Positions 1-8,652 of a stretch of DNA of 64,000 nucleotides are shown piece by piece; within the stretch, counting starts at the first letter, position 1; every line of letters begins with the position of its first letter. The position numbers and the translations under genes are program-made. Source of the DNA: CAZDVQ01 sp964508975 (lineage in GTDB: Bacteria > Bacteroidota > Bacteroidia > Chitinophagales > Saprospiraceae); contig CAZDVQ010000014.1 of the NCBI GenBank assembly GCA_964508975.1, forward strand, positions 1 to 64,000, read 5' to 3'. The notes under the pieces were generated by a model, which saw only the letters and a list, made by a program, of their open reading frames with translations, did no database searches and was not told where the DNA came from.

Positions 1-2096
1 GCCATGTGTATGAATCACAAGCCGACTGTGTAGTTGTGTTGTTGGTTGAAGGCGTAATCGTCAAAACCAAGGTTTCGGTATTACAACCCGTTACCGAGGN
101 NNNNNNNNNNNNNNNNNNNNNNNNNNNNNNNNNNNNNNNNNNNNNNNNNNNNNNNNNNNNNNNNNNNNNNNNNNNNNNNNNNNNNNNNNNNNNNNNNNNG
201 CCATGTGTATGAATCACAAGCCGACTGTGTAGTTGTGTTGTTGGTTGAAGGCGTGATGGTCAAAACCAAGGTCTCTGTATTACAACCCGTCACAGAGGTA
301 TAAGTACCTGACTGTGTATATGTCTGACCGTTTACAGGCCAAGTGTATGAATCACAAGCCGACTGTGTAGTTGTGTTGTTGGTTGGAGCAGTTACGGTTA
401 CAGCAATACTTGTTGTGGCTGTACAGCCTAAAGCATTGGTTACCGTTACGACATAAGTACCAGAACTGGTAAAGGTATTCATAGCACTGTTTTGACTTGA
501 GCCACCGTTCCATGCATAAGCCGAGCCACCGTTAGCAGTAAGCGTTACAGAACCGCAACCCGAGGGTGTTCCGCTAAAACCTGCAACTGGGTTATTATTA
601 ACCGTTACGTTGGCACTGGTTGTCGCAGTACAGCCTGATGCGTTGGTTACCGTTACGGTATAGATGCCTGAACTGGTAAAGGTATTCATAGCAGCGCTGG
701 GGCTTGAACCACCACTCCAAGCATAAGACGTGCCACCGTTAGCGGTAAGGGTAACAGAGCCACAACCTGTGGTTATTCCGCTAATGCCAGCCGTAGGGTT
801 ACTATTGACTGTCAAGGTACGGCTATCAGAGGCCGTACACCCCGCTGCACTCGTTGCTGTTACAGTGTAAGTGGTCGCTGCACTTACAGAAATTGCAGAA
901 GTATTCGCCCCTGTTGACCAGAGATATGTGCTTCCACCTGTAGCGGTAAAGGTACTTGAAGTGCCAGCACAGATAGTGTTTGTACCGGAGATACTAGGCG
1001 TAGGATTAAGATTAACCGTTACGTTGGCACTGGTTGTCGCAGTACAGCCTGATGCGTTGGTTACCGTTACGGTATAGATGCCTGAACTGGTAAAGGTATT
1101 CATAGCAGCGCTGGGGCTTGAACCACCACTCCAAGCATAAGACGTGCCACCGTTAGCTGTAAGGGTAACAGAACCACAACCCGTGGTTATTCCGCTAAAG
1201 CCAGCCGTAGGAGCTGCGTTAACCGCAATGGTAACACTACCTATCATGGTACTAGTACAGCCACCTGAAGTACGGGTAGCCACAACGTTGTAAGTACCTG
1301 CAGCAGTTTGGTTGCCGAAGCTAACCGGGCTACCAGTACTACCATTAGCGGGAGTACCTACGTTTCCTCCATTGAGGACAAGTTGGTAGGTAACGCCAGT
1401 TTCAGAGTTGGCTACACCTACTGGCGTGCCCACTGAGCCTGCACAGATTGTACCACCACCCGTAACGTTGTATGCAGTTGGGTTGGTACACGTACTGGTA
1501 TAAGGGTTATTGATGAGCTCAAAGTCACTGGCATTATTGTCTGTATCAATACCACTGGCAACTATGTTGGTTTTTCTACGGCGAGATTGGGTGACTGCAG
1601 TAGCAGGAGCAGAGCCGGTGCCTTCAAAACAGAAAGAGTTTGTTTGAGATGTTGTGCCTATATACCCAACTAAGTCAAATAACTGCCCTCCAGAAGGGCA
1701 GGCATTCCCAGCGGTAGTAGCAGCAACCGTTGTACCAGAAACAGGACCAAATAAAGCAACCTGCCAAGAATTGGTGTTGCTAAACTGGATTAGGTTACCC
1801 GACATCTGTGGTGTAAATGGAATATTACCACTGGCAGAGGGGACCGTTTGAAACCTGAAAACACCATTGGCATCGGCGTTACCTGTGAGTGCCCTAGAGG
1901 TCCAGGTGGTTGACCCCCTATACTGGAGCGACCAGCCAGCCACGTTTTGGTTTGGCGCAAAACCGTTTAGAATAATGTAGTCAGCATCCCAAGTTGCACC
2001 AGCATTGCCTGCTGCTGAGTAAATCTCAAAAATCTTTTGGGCACTTACTTGCTGTAAAAAGGCAAGCGAAAAAAGGAAAAGATAAATTTTTTTCAT
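1..2096 (-). CDS. Secreted lamin-tail/Ig-like repeat protein, partial
   Basis: A large exported surface or secreted protein; function unknown, probably structural or adhesive. Residues 1-20 are a signal peptide ending VSAQ. Residues about 21-205 resemble a lamin-tail domain of the secreted type (GNAGATWDADYI, then GWSLQY). Cys-containing Ig/PKD-like repeats follow (VTVTNASGCTATTSANVTV type), then repeats beginning NNTTTQSACDSYTW. A block of 100 Ns (100-199) interrupts the last repeats. The same repeat is legible on both sides of the gap but in different frames, so the gap length is a placeholder and the gene runs off the left edge. A C-terminal T9SS sorting domain would be expected outside the window. 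The start is the ATG at 2096, just upstream of a clean signal peptide. It follows the two tail-collar genes on the same strand but is separated from them by a hairpin terminator. Confidence 0.8.
100..199. other. Assembly gap (100 Ns)
   Basis: Exactly 100 unknown bases. Both flanks carry the same tandem repeat: bases 1-99 are nearly the same as 199-298, and a third copy starts near 340. The gap therefore marks a collapsed tandem repeat inside a coding region, and its true length is unknown. Confidence 0.97.
597..797. repeat. Long intragenic direct repeat, copy 1
   Basis: About 200 bp nearly identical to 1011-1211, offset by 414 bp (138 codons, so in frame). It encodes one complete Ig-like module. 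Near identity at the DNA level suggests recent duplication or gene conversion within the repeat protein. Confidence 0.85.
1011..1211. repeat. Long intragenic direct repeat, copy 2
   Basis: Second copy of the 597-797 module, differing at only a few bases. The pair, together with the gap at 100-199, makes this gene prone to length change by recombination. Confidence 0.85.
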
Positions 2097-2128
2097 AAAT
2101 TAAGGGGGTATGGTTAATAAAACAACAA

Positions 2129-2163
2129 ACACCTCAAACCCAAATGAATGGGTTTGAAGTGTC
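2129..2163 (-). terminator. Hairpin terminator after tail-collar genes
   Basis: Inverted repeat with arms reading TCAAACCCA and TGGGTTTGA around a short loop. On the minus strand it is followed by a T-rich stretch (TTTGTTGTTTT). It lies between the second tail-collar gene and the repeat-protein gene, so it separates their transcription. Confidence 0.6.
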
Positions 2164-2184
2164 TATCCAATAGTATGGAATACC

Positions 2185-2706
2185 TTATTGACGAGAAGGG
2201 TAAATACCTTGCAATGCAATACAGTAGTTTAATGCCAAGTAAGGTGATTGAATGCTGAATGGCATATTTGAACCAACGATGCCAGATGTTATACCGCCAT
2301 ATGAACCATTGCCTTCATTAACGGCGCCGTATATTGCAGTACCGCCGTTGGCCAAGATAGTACCATTTGGGTCATCCGTACCAGCAGGGCTATCGGTAGT
2401 TGGTACATTAACGGGGTGCGTGTGCGCTGGCATATTAGCTAGAGTCAAGGTAGTCGTTTCTGCACCACCTCTTTCGCCCAGGTCATATTGGCTCAAGCCA
2501 GGGCTTTGACCAAATTGAACAGCCGCGCGGCCGCGCAAATCGGGCAAGCCAAAAGTAGTAACACCGTCACCGCCGTAGGTGGTACCCAATAGGGAGAATA
2601 AGGCAGTGTTTTGAGCGATTGAAAGGAGTTGTCCATTACAAAAAGCCCAGCCTCTAGGGGCGAAGTTAAATCCAAAGAGGCAAATTTGTCCAAGAATTGG
2701 TTCCAT
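2185..2706 (-). CDS. Phage tail-collar domain protein (microcystin-dependent-protein family)
   Basis: A 173-aa protein of the Phage_Tail_Collar/MdpB family, found both in tail fibres and in free-standing bacterial proteins of unclear role. Visible family features are the N-terminal GQICLFGFNFAPRGWAFCNG, the LLGTTYGGDGVTTFGLPDLRGR block and the AHTHPV motif typical of collar domains. There is no signal peptide. It is the second of two paralogues on this strand, 32 bp downstream of the other, and almost certainly co-transcribed with it. No other phage structural gene is nearby, so a free-standing chromosomal family is more likely than a prophage remnant. Exact function is not known. Confidence 0.85.
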   Translation of the reverse strand: MEPILGQICLFGFNFAPRGWAFCNGQLLSIAQNTALFSLLGTTYGGDGVTTFGLPDLRGRAAVQFGQSPGLSQYDLGERGGAETTTLTLANMPAHTHPVNVPTTDSPAGTDDPNGTILANGGTAIYGAVNEGNGSYGGITSGIVGSNMPFSIQSPYLALNYCIALQGIYPSRQ

Positions 2707-2738
2707 GTGATGTTAAGTTTTAATTTTAAACAATATAA

Positions 2739-3260
2739 TTAGTCCCTTGGAGGAAAGATTCCCTCTACACAGATACAGTAGTTCAAGGCCAAGAAAGGCG
2801 ATTGAATGCTAAAGGGCGTATTTGAGCCAACAATTCCAGATGTAACACCGCCGTATGAACCATTACCTTCATTAACGGGGCCGTATATCGTAGTACCGCC
2901 GTTGGCCAAGATAGTACCATTCGGGTCATCCGTGCCAGCGGGGCTATCGGTAGTGGGTACAATAACGGGGTGCGTGTGCGCCGGCAAGTTACCCTGGGTT
3001 AAAGTTACCTGCTCAGAACCACCTTGTTCACCAATTTGGAAAAAGCTAAGCCCTGGGCCTTGTCCAAATTGTACCGCTGAACGGCCCTGTAAATTTGGCA
3101 AGGCAAAAGTAGTGACGCCATCACCGCCGTAAGTAGTACCCAGGAGGGCAAACAAAGCTTGGTACTGGGCAATAGGCAAGAGTTGACCATTACAAAACAT
3201 CCAACCCTGCGGGGCAAAGTTGAAGCCGAATAGACAGATTTGTCCAATGAAAAATTCCAT
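2739..3260 (-). CDS. Phage tail-collar domain protein, paralogue
   Basis: Paralogue of the downstream gene, with the same 173-aa length if the ATG at 3260 is used. That start gives MEFFIGQICLFGFNFAPQGW, which aligns residue for residue with MEPILGQICLFGFNFAPRGW. An upstream in-frame ATG at 3293 would add 11 residues with no family counterpart, so it is less likely. The stretch from TTDSPAGTDDPNG to SPFLALNYCI is almost identical in both proteins and at the DNA level, a sign of recent duplication or gene conversion. It is the first gene of the pair. Role unknown. Confidence 0.83.
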   Translation of the reverse strand: MEFFIGQICLFGFNFAPQGWMFCNGQLLPIAQYQALFALLGTTYGGDGVTTFALPNLQGRSAVQFGQGPGLSFFQIGEQGGSEQVTLTQGNLPAHTHPVIVPTTDSPAGTDDPNGTILANGGTTIYGPVNEGNGSYGGVTSGIVGSNTPFSIQSPFLALNYCICVEGIFPPRD

Positions 3261-3582
3261 AAAAACTATTTTTAAGGTTAACAATAAATCCACTGTTTAA
3301 ATGTAGTATGTGTAGACGGAGGCTTCCCCTAAGAAACATTACTGCTTTACACTACCACTTAAAATTCGTACGCAAGATATAGGAGCAGTTTCAATAAAGG
3401 CAACAATTTTTAAACACAATTACATATTTTGTGACGCAGCAAACAAAAATACGGGCAAATTGAACAATAATACACTGATATACAATAATTTGTATTGTGT
3501 AAAATTTATAATAATAAAATATTTCTGCCTAATAATCCCATAAAAGGCAGCATATAAAGGTGTAATATGGCAAAAAAACATC
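3261..3582. other. AT-rich leader region, no gene seen
   Basis: This stretch lies upstream of the tail-collar pair. I see no convincing gene. A TATTTTTG string on the minus strand (CAAAAATA at 3444-3451) could be a -7 promoter element for the collar genes, which would leave a leader of about 180 nt. No matching upstream TTG was found at the usual distance. Confidence 0.4.
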
Positions 3583-3624
3583 GTTAACTGTTCATAGTTC
3601 ATTGTTCATAGTTCATAGTTATAT
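3583..3624. repeat. 7-bp periodic array (GTTCATN)
   Basis: Six consecutive 7-bp units: GTTAACT, GTTCATA, GTTCATT, GTTCATA, GTTCATA, GTTATAT. It abuts a GC-rich element starting near 3629. It is the reverse complement of the ATGAACN array at 4081-4129, so the two arrays bracket the intervening DNA as inverted ends. Confidence 0.9.
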
Positions 3625-3628
3625 TGTA

Positions 3629-3729
3629 TGGCACCCCGGCGCTACGCGCCGTCGGCGTGTTGCGCGCTCGCTATACGCTCGGTGCCTACGGCACCACCGC
3701 CCTACGGTCGGTGCGCTCCACATGCCTGG
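3629..3729 (-). repeat. GC-rich structured intergenic element
   Basis: Noncoding GC-rich copy carrying the edge GGCACCCCGGCG, the hairpin GGCGCTACGCGCC, the core GCTCGCTATACGCTCGG and the far edge CTCCACATGCC. It is closest to the copy at 8692-8791, in opposite orientation. Confidence 0.85.
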
Positions 3730-3735
3730 TGCGGG

Positions 3736-3760
3736 AAACGGCTGCGAAGCAGCCGTTTTT
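3736..3760 (+). terminator. Terminator-like hairpin inside repeat locus
   Basis: AAACGGCTGC, loop GAA, GCAGCCGTTT, then T's. It has the form of a rho-independent terminator but no gene reads into it on the plus strand. It sits directly beside the 7-bp array at 3761-3795. Confidence 0.5.
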
Positions 3761-3795
3761 AATGGTTAATGATAAATGGTTAATTATTAATTGAT
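3761..3795. repeat. 7-bp periodic array (AATGGTT type)
   Basis: Units AATGGTT, AATGATA, AATGGTT, AATTATT, AATTGAT in a row. It lies between two GC-rich blocks. Confidence 0.8.
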
Positions 3796-3819
3796 TAAGC
3801 AAATTATCATACTAGTTTC

Positions 3820-4080
3820 GGCTTCGTACTGGGTTTAGGGCAGGGCTCACCACTGCGCCCGAGGCAGTGCAACTGCCGACGCATGCGGTAGCGATGTGCA
3901 GCGGTGGCCCAAAGGGCCAGACCGCAACGCGGGCCGAGCGACCAGCGAGCCGCGGAACATAAACGCAGCGGTTTTGCGTAGCAAAAACAAATGTACTTAA
4001 TGTACATTTGTAGCAAGCACACCATTTGCTCCTGCAAATGGCTCCCCGCCCCGAGGACGAAGGCCGAGGGGACCGCCCAC
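3820..4080 (+). repeat. GC-rich structured intergenic element, long copy
   Basis: It carries the shared segments AGCGATGTGCAGCGGTGGC, GGGCCAGACCGCAACGCGGG and CCGAGCGACCAGCGAGCC. It is extended by extra hairpins (for example AAATGTACTTAATGTACATTT) before ending at CCGCCCAC. Open frames crossing it are by-products of its base composition. Confidence 0.8.
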
Positions 4081-4129
4081 AATAACGATGAACAATGAAC
4101 GATGAACTATGAACTATGAACGATGAACT
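4081..4129. repeat. 7-bp periodic array (ATGAACN)
   Basis: Seven units: AATAACG then ATGAAC followed by A, G, T, T, G, T. It directly abuts the end of the GC-rich element and is the inverted counterpart of the GTTCATN array at 3583-3624. Confidence 0.9.
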
Positions 4130-4362
4130 TTAAAAGAATATTAATGCCTAGCTTAAAAAAAACTATGTTTGGCTGAACCTGCCGTGAAATACACCGTATA
4201 ATAAAGATACAAGAGAGAAATAAAGATTAATCCTTGGGGGCTTGATAGAAATAAACGAATTTCGCGGCAACGTTTTTGCAGTTTTGTGCATCTAGTACTA
4301 TGACTGCGTAAATTGGTACGATTCCTGCAAACGCCCGAGTGACAAATTAAATCTAAAGCACA

Positions 4363-5301
4363 ATGCTTCAGAACATCAACATAAAATACTTCAAATACCT
4401 AGCTATCTTGCTGGCCTTCTTCCTCGTTATTGACGACGCTGAAGCACAACGCCGCAAGAAGAAGGACAATGAATGCGGAGAGCTGGAAATCGTGAAAACG
4501 CTTCCTGACTTCTTCGTGAACGACAATTTCTTGCCCATGCCTTTGCGCCGCGTGTATCGCCAAGATGCTGCGCGTTTAGCCCTGCGCTTGATTTATAAGG
4601 AGCAACGCCCTTCATGCCAAACCGTAGAAATACCAGAGGAGTTGGTACAATCAATCTACAATGCGCTTGTTGCCGTTCGGGTGAGTGATTTCGCCGTGAT
4701 TGACACCATCGCTGAAAAATACTATGTACGCTCGTTCCCGACGCCTAACGTACAGTACCTTACCTTGATTTTCGAGCACAACGCCGCTTGGGCCAAGCCC
4801 TTGAAGATGCGTTCTGACACAACCGCCAGCGTGTCAATCAACAATATCATGCGCAAGTATAACCTCCAGGTAACCAAGATGGTGTACATGGACGAAGAAC
4901 GTGCAGGTTTGGTATTGCGTGCCCGCGAACCCATTAACGTTTCGGCCTTGGCCCGTAAGTTCTTCATGGACGAAGGCGTAGGTTCTATCGAAGAAATTTT
5001 ACCCTTTGGCGATGGCAACGACATCGACATCGCACTGGATGCTGAAGGTTGGCTCATCACGTACAGCGTTCGTTTTGGCAACTGCATCAAAGAGTGCAAC
5101 AAACGCTACGATTGGACTTTCCGCGTGAGCACGGGTGGTAAAGTAAGCTATCTCGGCGGCAAAGGCGACCAGATTCCACCTTGGATTGGTACCGAAAAAC
5201 AACGTATCGAGGTTCCAGACAAAATCAACAAACCTAAAAAAGACGATAAATACTACAACCGTCCCGAGGTGAAAAGTCAAATAGAGAAAAAGGAAGATTA
5301 A
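4363..5301 (+). CDS. Exported protein of unknown function
   Basis: 312 aa that I do not recognise. An N-terminal hydrophobic segment (residues about 10-25, LAILLAFFLVID) ending near EAQ is a probable signal peptide, so the protein is exported. The body is mixed alpha/beta with no motif I can name. It contains a few Cys residues (NECGELE, CIKECNKRYDW), and the C-terminal 40 residues are strongly charged (lysine/glutamate). A strong hairpin terminator follows immediately, so it is the end of its own transcript; carA starts from a separate promoter. Confidence 0.75.
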   Translation: MLQNINIKYFKYLAILLAFFLVIDDAEAQRRKKKDNECGELEIVKTLPDFFVNDNFLPMPLRRVYRQDAARLALRLIYKEQRPSCQTVEIPEELVQSIYNALVAVRVSDFAVIDTIAEKYYVRSFPTPNVQYLTLIFEHNAAWAKPLKMRSDTTASVSINNIMRKYNLQVTKMVYMDEERAGLVLRAREPINVSALARKFFMDEGVGSIEEILPFGDGNDIDIALDAEGWLITYSVRFGNCIKECNKRYDWTFRVSTGGKVSYLGGKGDQIPPWIGTEKQRIEVPDKINKPKKDDKYYNRPEVKSQIEKKED

Positions 5302-5310
5302 TTTCCTGGA

Positions 5311-5339
5311 AAAAGACGCAGCAAGCTGCGTCTTTTTTT
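5311..5339 (+). terminator. Rho-independent terminator
   Basis: Stem AGACGCAGC / GCTGCGTCT with loop AA, then seven T's. It is placed just after the exported-protein stop and before the carA promoter. Confidence 0.9.
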
Positions 5340-5390
5340 ATGCCCTTTGGTGAAGAGAATTCTTATTATTAATTTCAAAGGTAAAAAGCA

Positions 5391-5398
5391 TATCTTTG
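5391..5398 (+). promoter_or_regulatory. Putative -7 promoter element for carA
   Basis: TATCTTTG matches the Bacteroidota consensus TAnnTTTG and lies 26 bp before the chosen carA ATG. This supports the 5425 start over the upstream TTG at 5347. Confidence 0.65.
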
Positions 5399-5424
5399 CG
5401 TCCGGTAAAAAAACAAATACACAG

Positions 5425-6531
5425 ATGGAAGGAATTGAACGCCAGCCGGCTATTTTATTATTGGCAGATGGCACGGTATTCCACGGTAAAACCGCTGGAG
5501 CATTGGGTACAACAACAGGTGAAATCTGTTTCAATACAGGCATGACTGGGTACCAAGAAATTTTCACCGACCCTTCTTATACTGGTCAAATCATTGTGAT
5601 GACCAATGCCCATATTGGCAATTATGGCATCAAGGACGACGAGGTAGAATCTGATTCTATCAAAATCTCGGGTATGATTTGCAAAAATTTCACCAACGAG
5701 TTTTCGCGCCCGATTGCCGGTACGGAGCCTATACAAGACTACTTGTCGCGCAACAACCTCGTGTCGATCTCGGATGTTGACACCCGTGCTATTGTTCGCC
5801 ATATCCGCGACAAAGGTGCCATGAACTGCATCATTTCATCGGAGATACTTGACGTGGCCGAGTTGGCCAAGATGCTAGAGCAAATTCCATCGATGGAAGG
5901 CCTCGAATTGGCATCTGCCGTGAGTACACCTGAGCCTTATTTTGTAGGGAATGAAGAAGCCAACCTACGCGTGGCTGTATTGGATTTCGGTATCAAGAAA
6001 AATATCCTGCGTTGTTTTGACGGCCGCAACTGCTACGTGAAAGTATTCCCCGCCAAAACACCCTTTGAAGAGATTCAAGCTTGGGACCCCGATGGGTACT
6101 TTTTATCGAATGGCCCTGGCGACCCCTCGACTATGGATTATGCCGTTGATATTACCCGCCAAATCCTAGAAGCCAACAAACCATTGTTTGGCATCTGCTT
6201 GGGCCACCAAATTTTAGCTCAAGCCATGGGCGTGCCCACTTATAAAATGCATAACGGTCACCGTGGGATAAACCACCCGGTGAAAAATCTTATCACCGGA
6301 CGCGCTGAAATAACCAGCCAAAACCACGGCTTTGCGGTGGATGCTGAAGTGTTGAAGCAAAAAAGCGACGAGATCGAAATCACCCACGTGAACCTCAACG
6401 ACCAAACGATAGAAGGTATCCGCCTGCGCAACAAACCAGCGTTCTCGGTACAATACCACCCAGAAGCTGCACCAGGTCCACATGATTCGCGCTACTTGTT
6501 CGACGATTTCGTGCGGATGATGAGCCTATAA
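5425..6531 (+). CDS. carA: Carbamoyl-phosphate synthase small subunit
   Basis: Glutaminase subunit of carbamoyl-phosphate synthetase. It hydrolyses glutamine and passes ammonia to CarB for arginine and pyrimidine synthesis in the cytoplasm. The N-terminal CPSase small-chain domain (GTTTGEICFNTGMTGYQEI) is followed by a class-I glutamine amidotransferase domain. The nucleophile Cys is in GICLGHQILA, and the His/Glu pair is in QYHPEAAPGPHDS. The length of 368 aa is normal when the ATG at 5425 is used. The longer frame from the TTG at 5347 would begin upstream of the promoter element and add unmatched residues. carB is not in the window. eno follows 58 bp later, with a perfect hairpin between. 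Confidence 0.96.
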   Translation: MEGIERQPAILLLADGTVFHGKTAGALGTTTGEICFNTGMTGYQEIFTDPSYTGQIIVMTNAHIGNYGIKDDEVESDSIKISGMICKNFTNEFSRPIAGTEPIQDYLSRNNLVSISDVDTRAIVRHIRDKGAMNCIISSEILDVAELAKMLEQIPSMEGLELASAVSTPEPYFVGNEEANLRVAVLDFGIKKNILRCFDGRNCYVKVFPAKTPFEEIQAWDPDGYFLSNGPGDPSTMDYAVDITRQILEANKPLFGICLGHQILAQAMGVPTYKMHNGHRGINHPVKNLITGRAEITSQNHGFAVDAEVLKQKSDEIEITHVNLNDQTIEGIRLRNKPAFSVQYHPEAAPGPHDSRYLFDDFVRMMSL

Positions 6532-6539
6532 CTCGTCTA

Positions 6540-6561
6540 AGAGTATGTTTGGACATACTCT
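6540..6561. other. Perfect intergenic hairpin between carA and eno
   Basis: AGAGTATGT, loop TTGG, ACATACTCT: a 9-bp perfect stem with no T-run on the plus strand. It could be an RNA processing or stability element, or a protein-binding palindrome ahead of eno. Confidence 0.6.
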
Positions 6562-6589
6562 AAAAAGTCATCAATCAAATCCATATACT

Positions 6590-7879
6590 ATGAGTCTTAT
6601 CCTAGATGTTCAAGCCCGCGAGGTTCTTGATTCGCGTGGCAACCCAACCGTCGAGGTTGAAGTGGTAACGGAAAGTGGTGTAATCGGATCGGCCATTGTG
6701 CCATCTGGTGCTTCAACTGGAAAACATGAGGCTGTAGAGCTTCGCGATGGCGACAAAGCCCGTTACGCAGGTAAAGGTGTGTTGAAAGCTGTTGACAACG
6801 TGAATAAGTTAATCGCAGAGGAATTAATCGGGTTCAGCGTATTTGACCAACGCGACATCGACTATACCATGATTGACCTCGATGGTACTGAGAATAAGGC
6901 ACGCTTAGGCGCTAACGCGATGCTGGCCGTTTCATTGGCTTGTGCTAAAGCTGCGGCCATCGAACTTGACCAATCTTTATACCGCTATATCGGTGGTGTG
7001 AATGCACACATCTTGCCGGTTCCACTGATGAACATCCTCAACGGTGGTTCACACGCCGACAACTCTATCGACTTCCAGGAGTTCATGATTATGCCCCTAG
7101 GTGCTGATACCTTCGCTGAAGCACTCCGCATGGGCGTTGAAGTTTTCCACAACCTGAAAGGTGTGTTGAAATCAAAAGGTTACAGCACAAACGTAGGCGA
7201 CGAAGGTGGTTTTGCACCGAATATTCGTTCAAACGAAGAAGCCATCGAAACCGTTTTGGAAGCCATCCACAAATCTGGCCTCAAGCCAGGTGAAGATATC
7301 TTCCTAGCCATGGATGCTGCTGCTTCGGAATTCTACGACGAGCAGAAAAAATTATACACCTTCCACAAGTCGAATGGCCCTTCGCTCACTTCTGACCAAA
7401 TGGTTGAATACTGGGCTAAATGGGTTAAACAATACCCTATTCTTTCTATCGAAGATGGTTTACACGAAGACGACTGGGATGGTTGGTTAAACCTCACCAA
7501 CACCATTGGTGATAAAGTTCAACTAGTGGGCGACGACCTTTTCGTAACCAATACCAATCGCCTCGGCGAAGGTATTGAACGCGGTATCGCCAACTCTATC
7601 TTGATTAAAGTAAACCAAATCGGTACTTTAACCGAAACCATCGAGGCCGTTCAAATGGCTACCCGTAACTCATACTCTAGCATCATGAGCCACCGCTCTG
7701 GCGAAAGTGAAGATACGACCATCGCCGACTTGGCCGTGGCCCTGAACTGTGGTCAAATCAAAACTGGTTCTGCTTCGCGTTCTGATAGGATTGCCAAGTA
7801 TAACCAATTGCTCCGTATCGAAGAAGAACTCGGTGCAGCAGGTATTTACCCAGGCAAAAGCTGGTTCGGACTAGAATAA
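6590..7879 (+). CDS. eno: Enolase
   Basis: Phosphopyruvate hydratase of glycolysis, converting 2-phosphoglycerate to phosphoenolpyruvate. It is a Mg-dependent cytoplasmic enzyme. The 429 aa are the usual length. Visible family blocks are AREVLDSRGNPTVEVEV at the N-terminus, SGASTGKHEAVELRDGD, the metal/active-site segments EDGLHEDDWDGW and GDDLFVTN, the signature ILIKVNQIGTLTET, and SHRSGESEDTTIADLAVA. The start is the ATG at 6590, giving MSLILDVQAREVL; an upstream ATG at 6545 falls inside the hairpin and would add unmatched residues. A strong terminator follows. Confidence 0.97.
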   Translation: MSLILDVQAREVLDSRGNPTVEVEVVTESGVIGSAIVPSGASTGKHEAVELRDGDKARYAGKGVLKAVDNVNKLIAEELIGFSVFDQRDIDYTMIDLDGTENKARLGANAMLAVSLACAKAAAIELDQSLYRYIGGVNAHILPVPLMNILNGGSHADNSIDFQEFMIMPLGADTFAEALRMGVEVFHNLKGVLKSKGYSTNVGDEGGFAPNIRSNEEAIETVLEAIHKSGLKPGEDIFLAMDAAASEFYDEQKKLYTFHKSNGPSLTSDQMVEYWAKWVKQYPILSIEDGLHEDDWDGWLNLTNTIGDKVQLVGDDLFVTNTNRLGEGIERGIANSILIKVNQIGTLTETIEAVQMATRNSYSSIMSHRSGESEDTTIADLAVALNCGQIKTGSASRSDRIAKYNQLLRIEEELGAAGIYPGKSWFGLE

Positions 7880-7887
7880 AAAAGTTA

Positions 7888-7919
7888 AAAAGCTCATCCA
7901 GTTTCCTGGATGAGCTTTT
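7888..7919 (+). terminator. Rho-independent terminator after eno
   Basis: AAAAGCTCATCCAG, loop TTTC, CTGGATGAGCTTTT, then further T's. Confidence 0.92.
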
Positions 7920-7922
7920 TTA

Positions 7923-7983
7923 GTTTGTTGTTGGTAGTTTATAGATGGGCGTATATCCCAATGTTTATAATTTATAGTTCATC
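7923..7983. repeat. 7-bp periodic tracts (GTTTNNN type)
   Basis: Two short runs of 7-bp units: GTTTGTT, GTTGGTA, GTTTATA at 7923-7943, and GTTTATA, ATTTATA, GTTCATC at 7963-7983. Weaker than the other arrays but the same period. Confidence 0.5.
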
Positions 7984-7991
7984 CACGCCGT

Positions 7992-8552
7992 TTGAAAGCA
8001 AAAATTGACCGTGCGGTACATTATACCCGATTTTACCGCAAGCTACATAAATGGATAGCAGTGCCCCTGTTCGTTTTCCTCACCTTGATTGGTGCCACAG
8101 GACTGCTACTCGGTATCAAAAAACAAACGGGGATTTTACCCAGCACCCAACAAGGCAGCAACTTGGACCAGGCAGATTGGATGTCAATCGATGCCCTCCT
8201 CCTACAAGCCCAAAGTTTTATTCAAGACTCTTTAAAACTGTCCAATAAAATCGACCGTTTAGATATCCGCCCAGCGAAAGGTGTGGCCAAAGTAGTTTTC
8301 AAGGAGCATTTTACTGAGTTGCAACTTGACCTAGCCACTGGGAAAGTATTAGCCATCAATACCCGCAGTTCGGATTTTATCGAAAAACTCCACGATGGCT
8401 CTATCCTAGACTTCCTCTTCAAGACCAATAACGATGGCTTCAAGCTGTTTTATACCATTTGCTTATCGCTCGGGCTCATGCTGCTGAGTTTTTCCGGCTT
8501 CTGGCTCTGGTACAACCCCAAGCGAATTAGGAACTGGAAGCACGAAGGTTAA
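7992..8552 (+). CDS. PepSY-associated transmembrane-helix protein
   Basis: A 186-aa membrane protein resembling a minimal PepSY-TM protein. A first transmembrane helix (residues about 22-42, WIAVPLFVFLTLIGATGLLL) follows a basic HKW motif. A periplasmic PepSY-like domain (IDRLDIRPAKGVAKVVFKEHFTELQLD, interrupted here only by wording) comes next, and a second helix lies near the C-terminus (LFYTICLSLGLMLLSFSGFW). Related proteins often accompany TonB/iron-siderophore reductase functions, but nothing nearby supports that here. The start is a TTG at 7992, because no ATG lies between the preceding in-frame stop (7968) and the first helix. The gene is flanked by the eno terminator and a GC-rich repeat, so it is probably monocistronic. 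Confidence 0.7.
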   Translation: MKAKIDRAVHYTRFYRKLHKWIAVPLFVFLTLIGATGLLLGIKKQTGILPSTQQGSNLDQADWMSIDALLLQAQSFIQDSLKLSNKIDRLDIRPAKGVAKVVFKEHFTELQLDLATGKVLAINTRSSDFIEKLHDGSILDFLFKTNNDGFKLFYTICLSLGLMLLSFSGFWLWYNPKRIRNWKHEG

Positions 8553-8652
8553 ATCAAATACAACATATACTATACGAATCATATCGAATACCGATAGTAT
8601 TGGTCGATAGATATAACCAATTTGGCAAAGCACTTCCGTATATTTAATCCCC

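Noticed and set aside
2185..3260. Prophage or phage-tail island suggested by tail-collar domains.
   Set aside because: Only collar-domain proteins are present; no capsid, terminase, integrase or other tail genes, and the family also occurs free-standing.
3583..4129. Possible CRISPR array from the regular repeats.
   Set aside because: Units are only 7 bp, contiguous, without spacers, and no cas genes are nearby.
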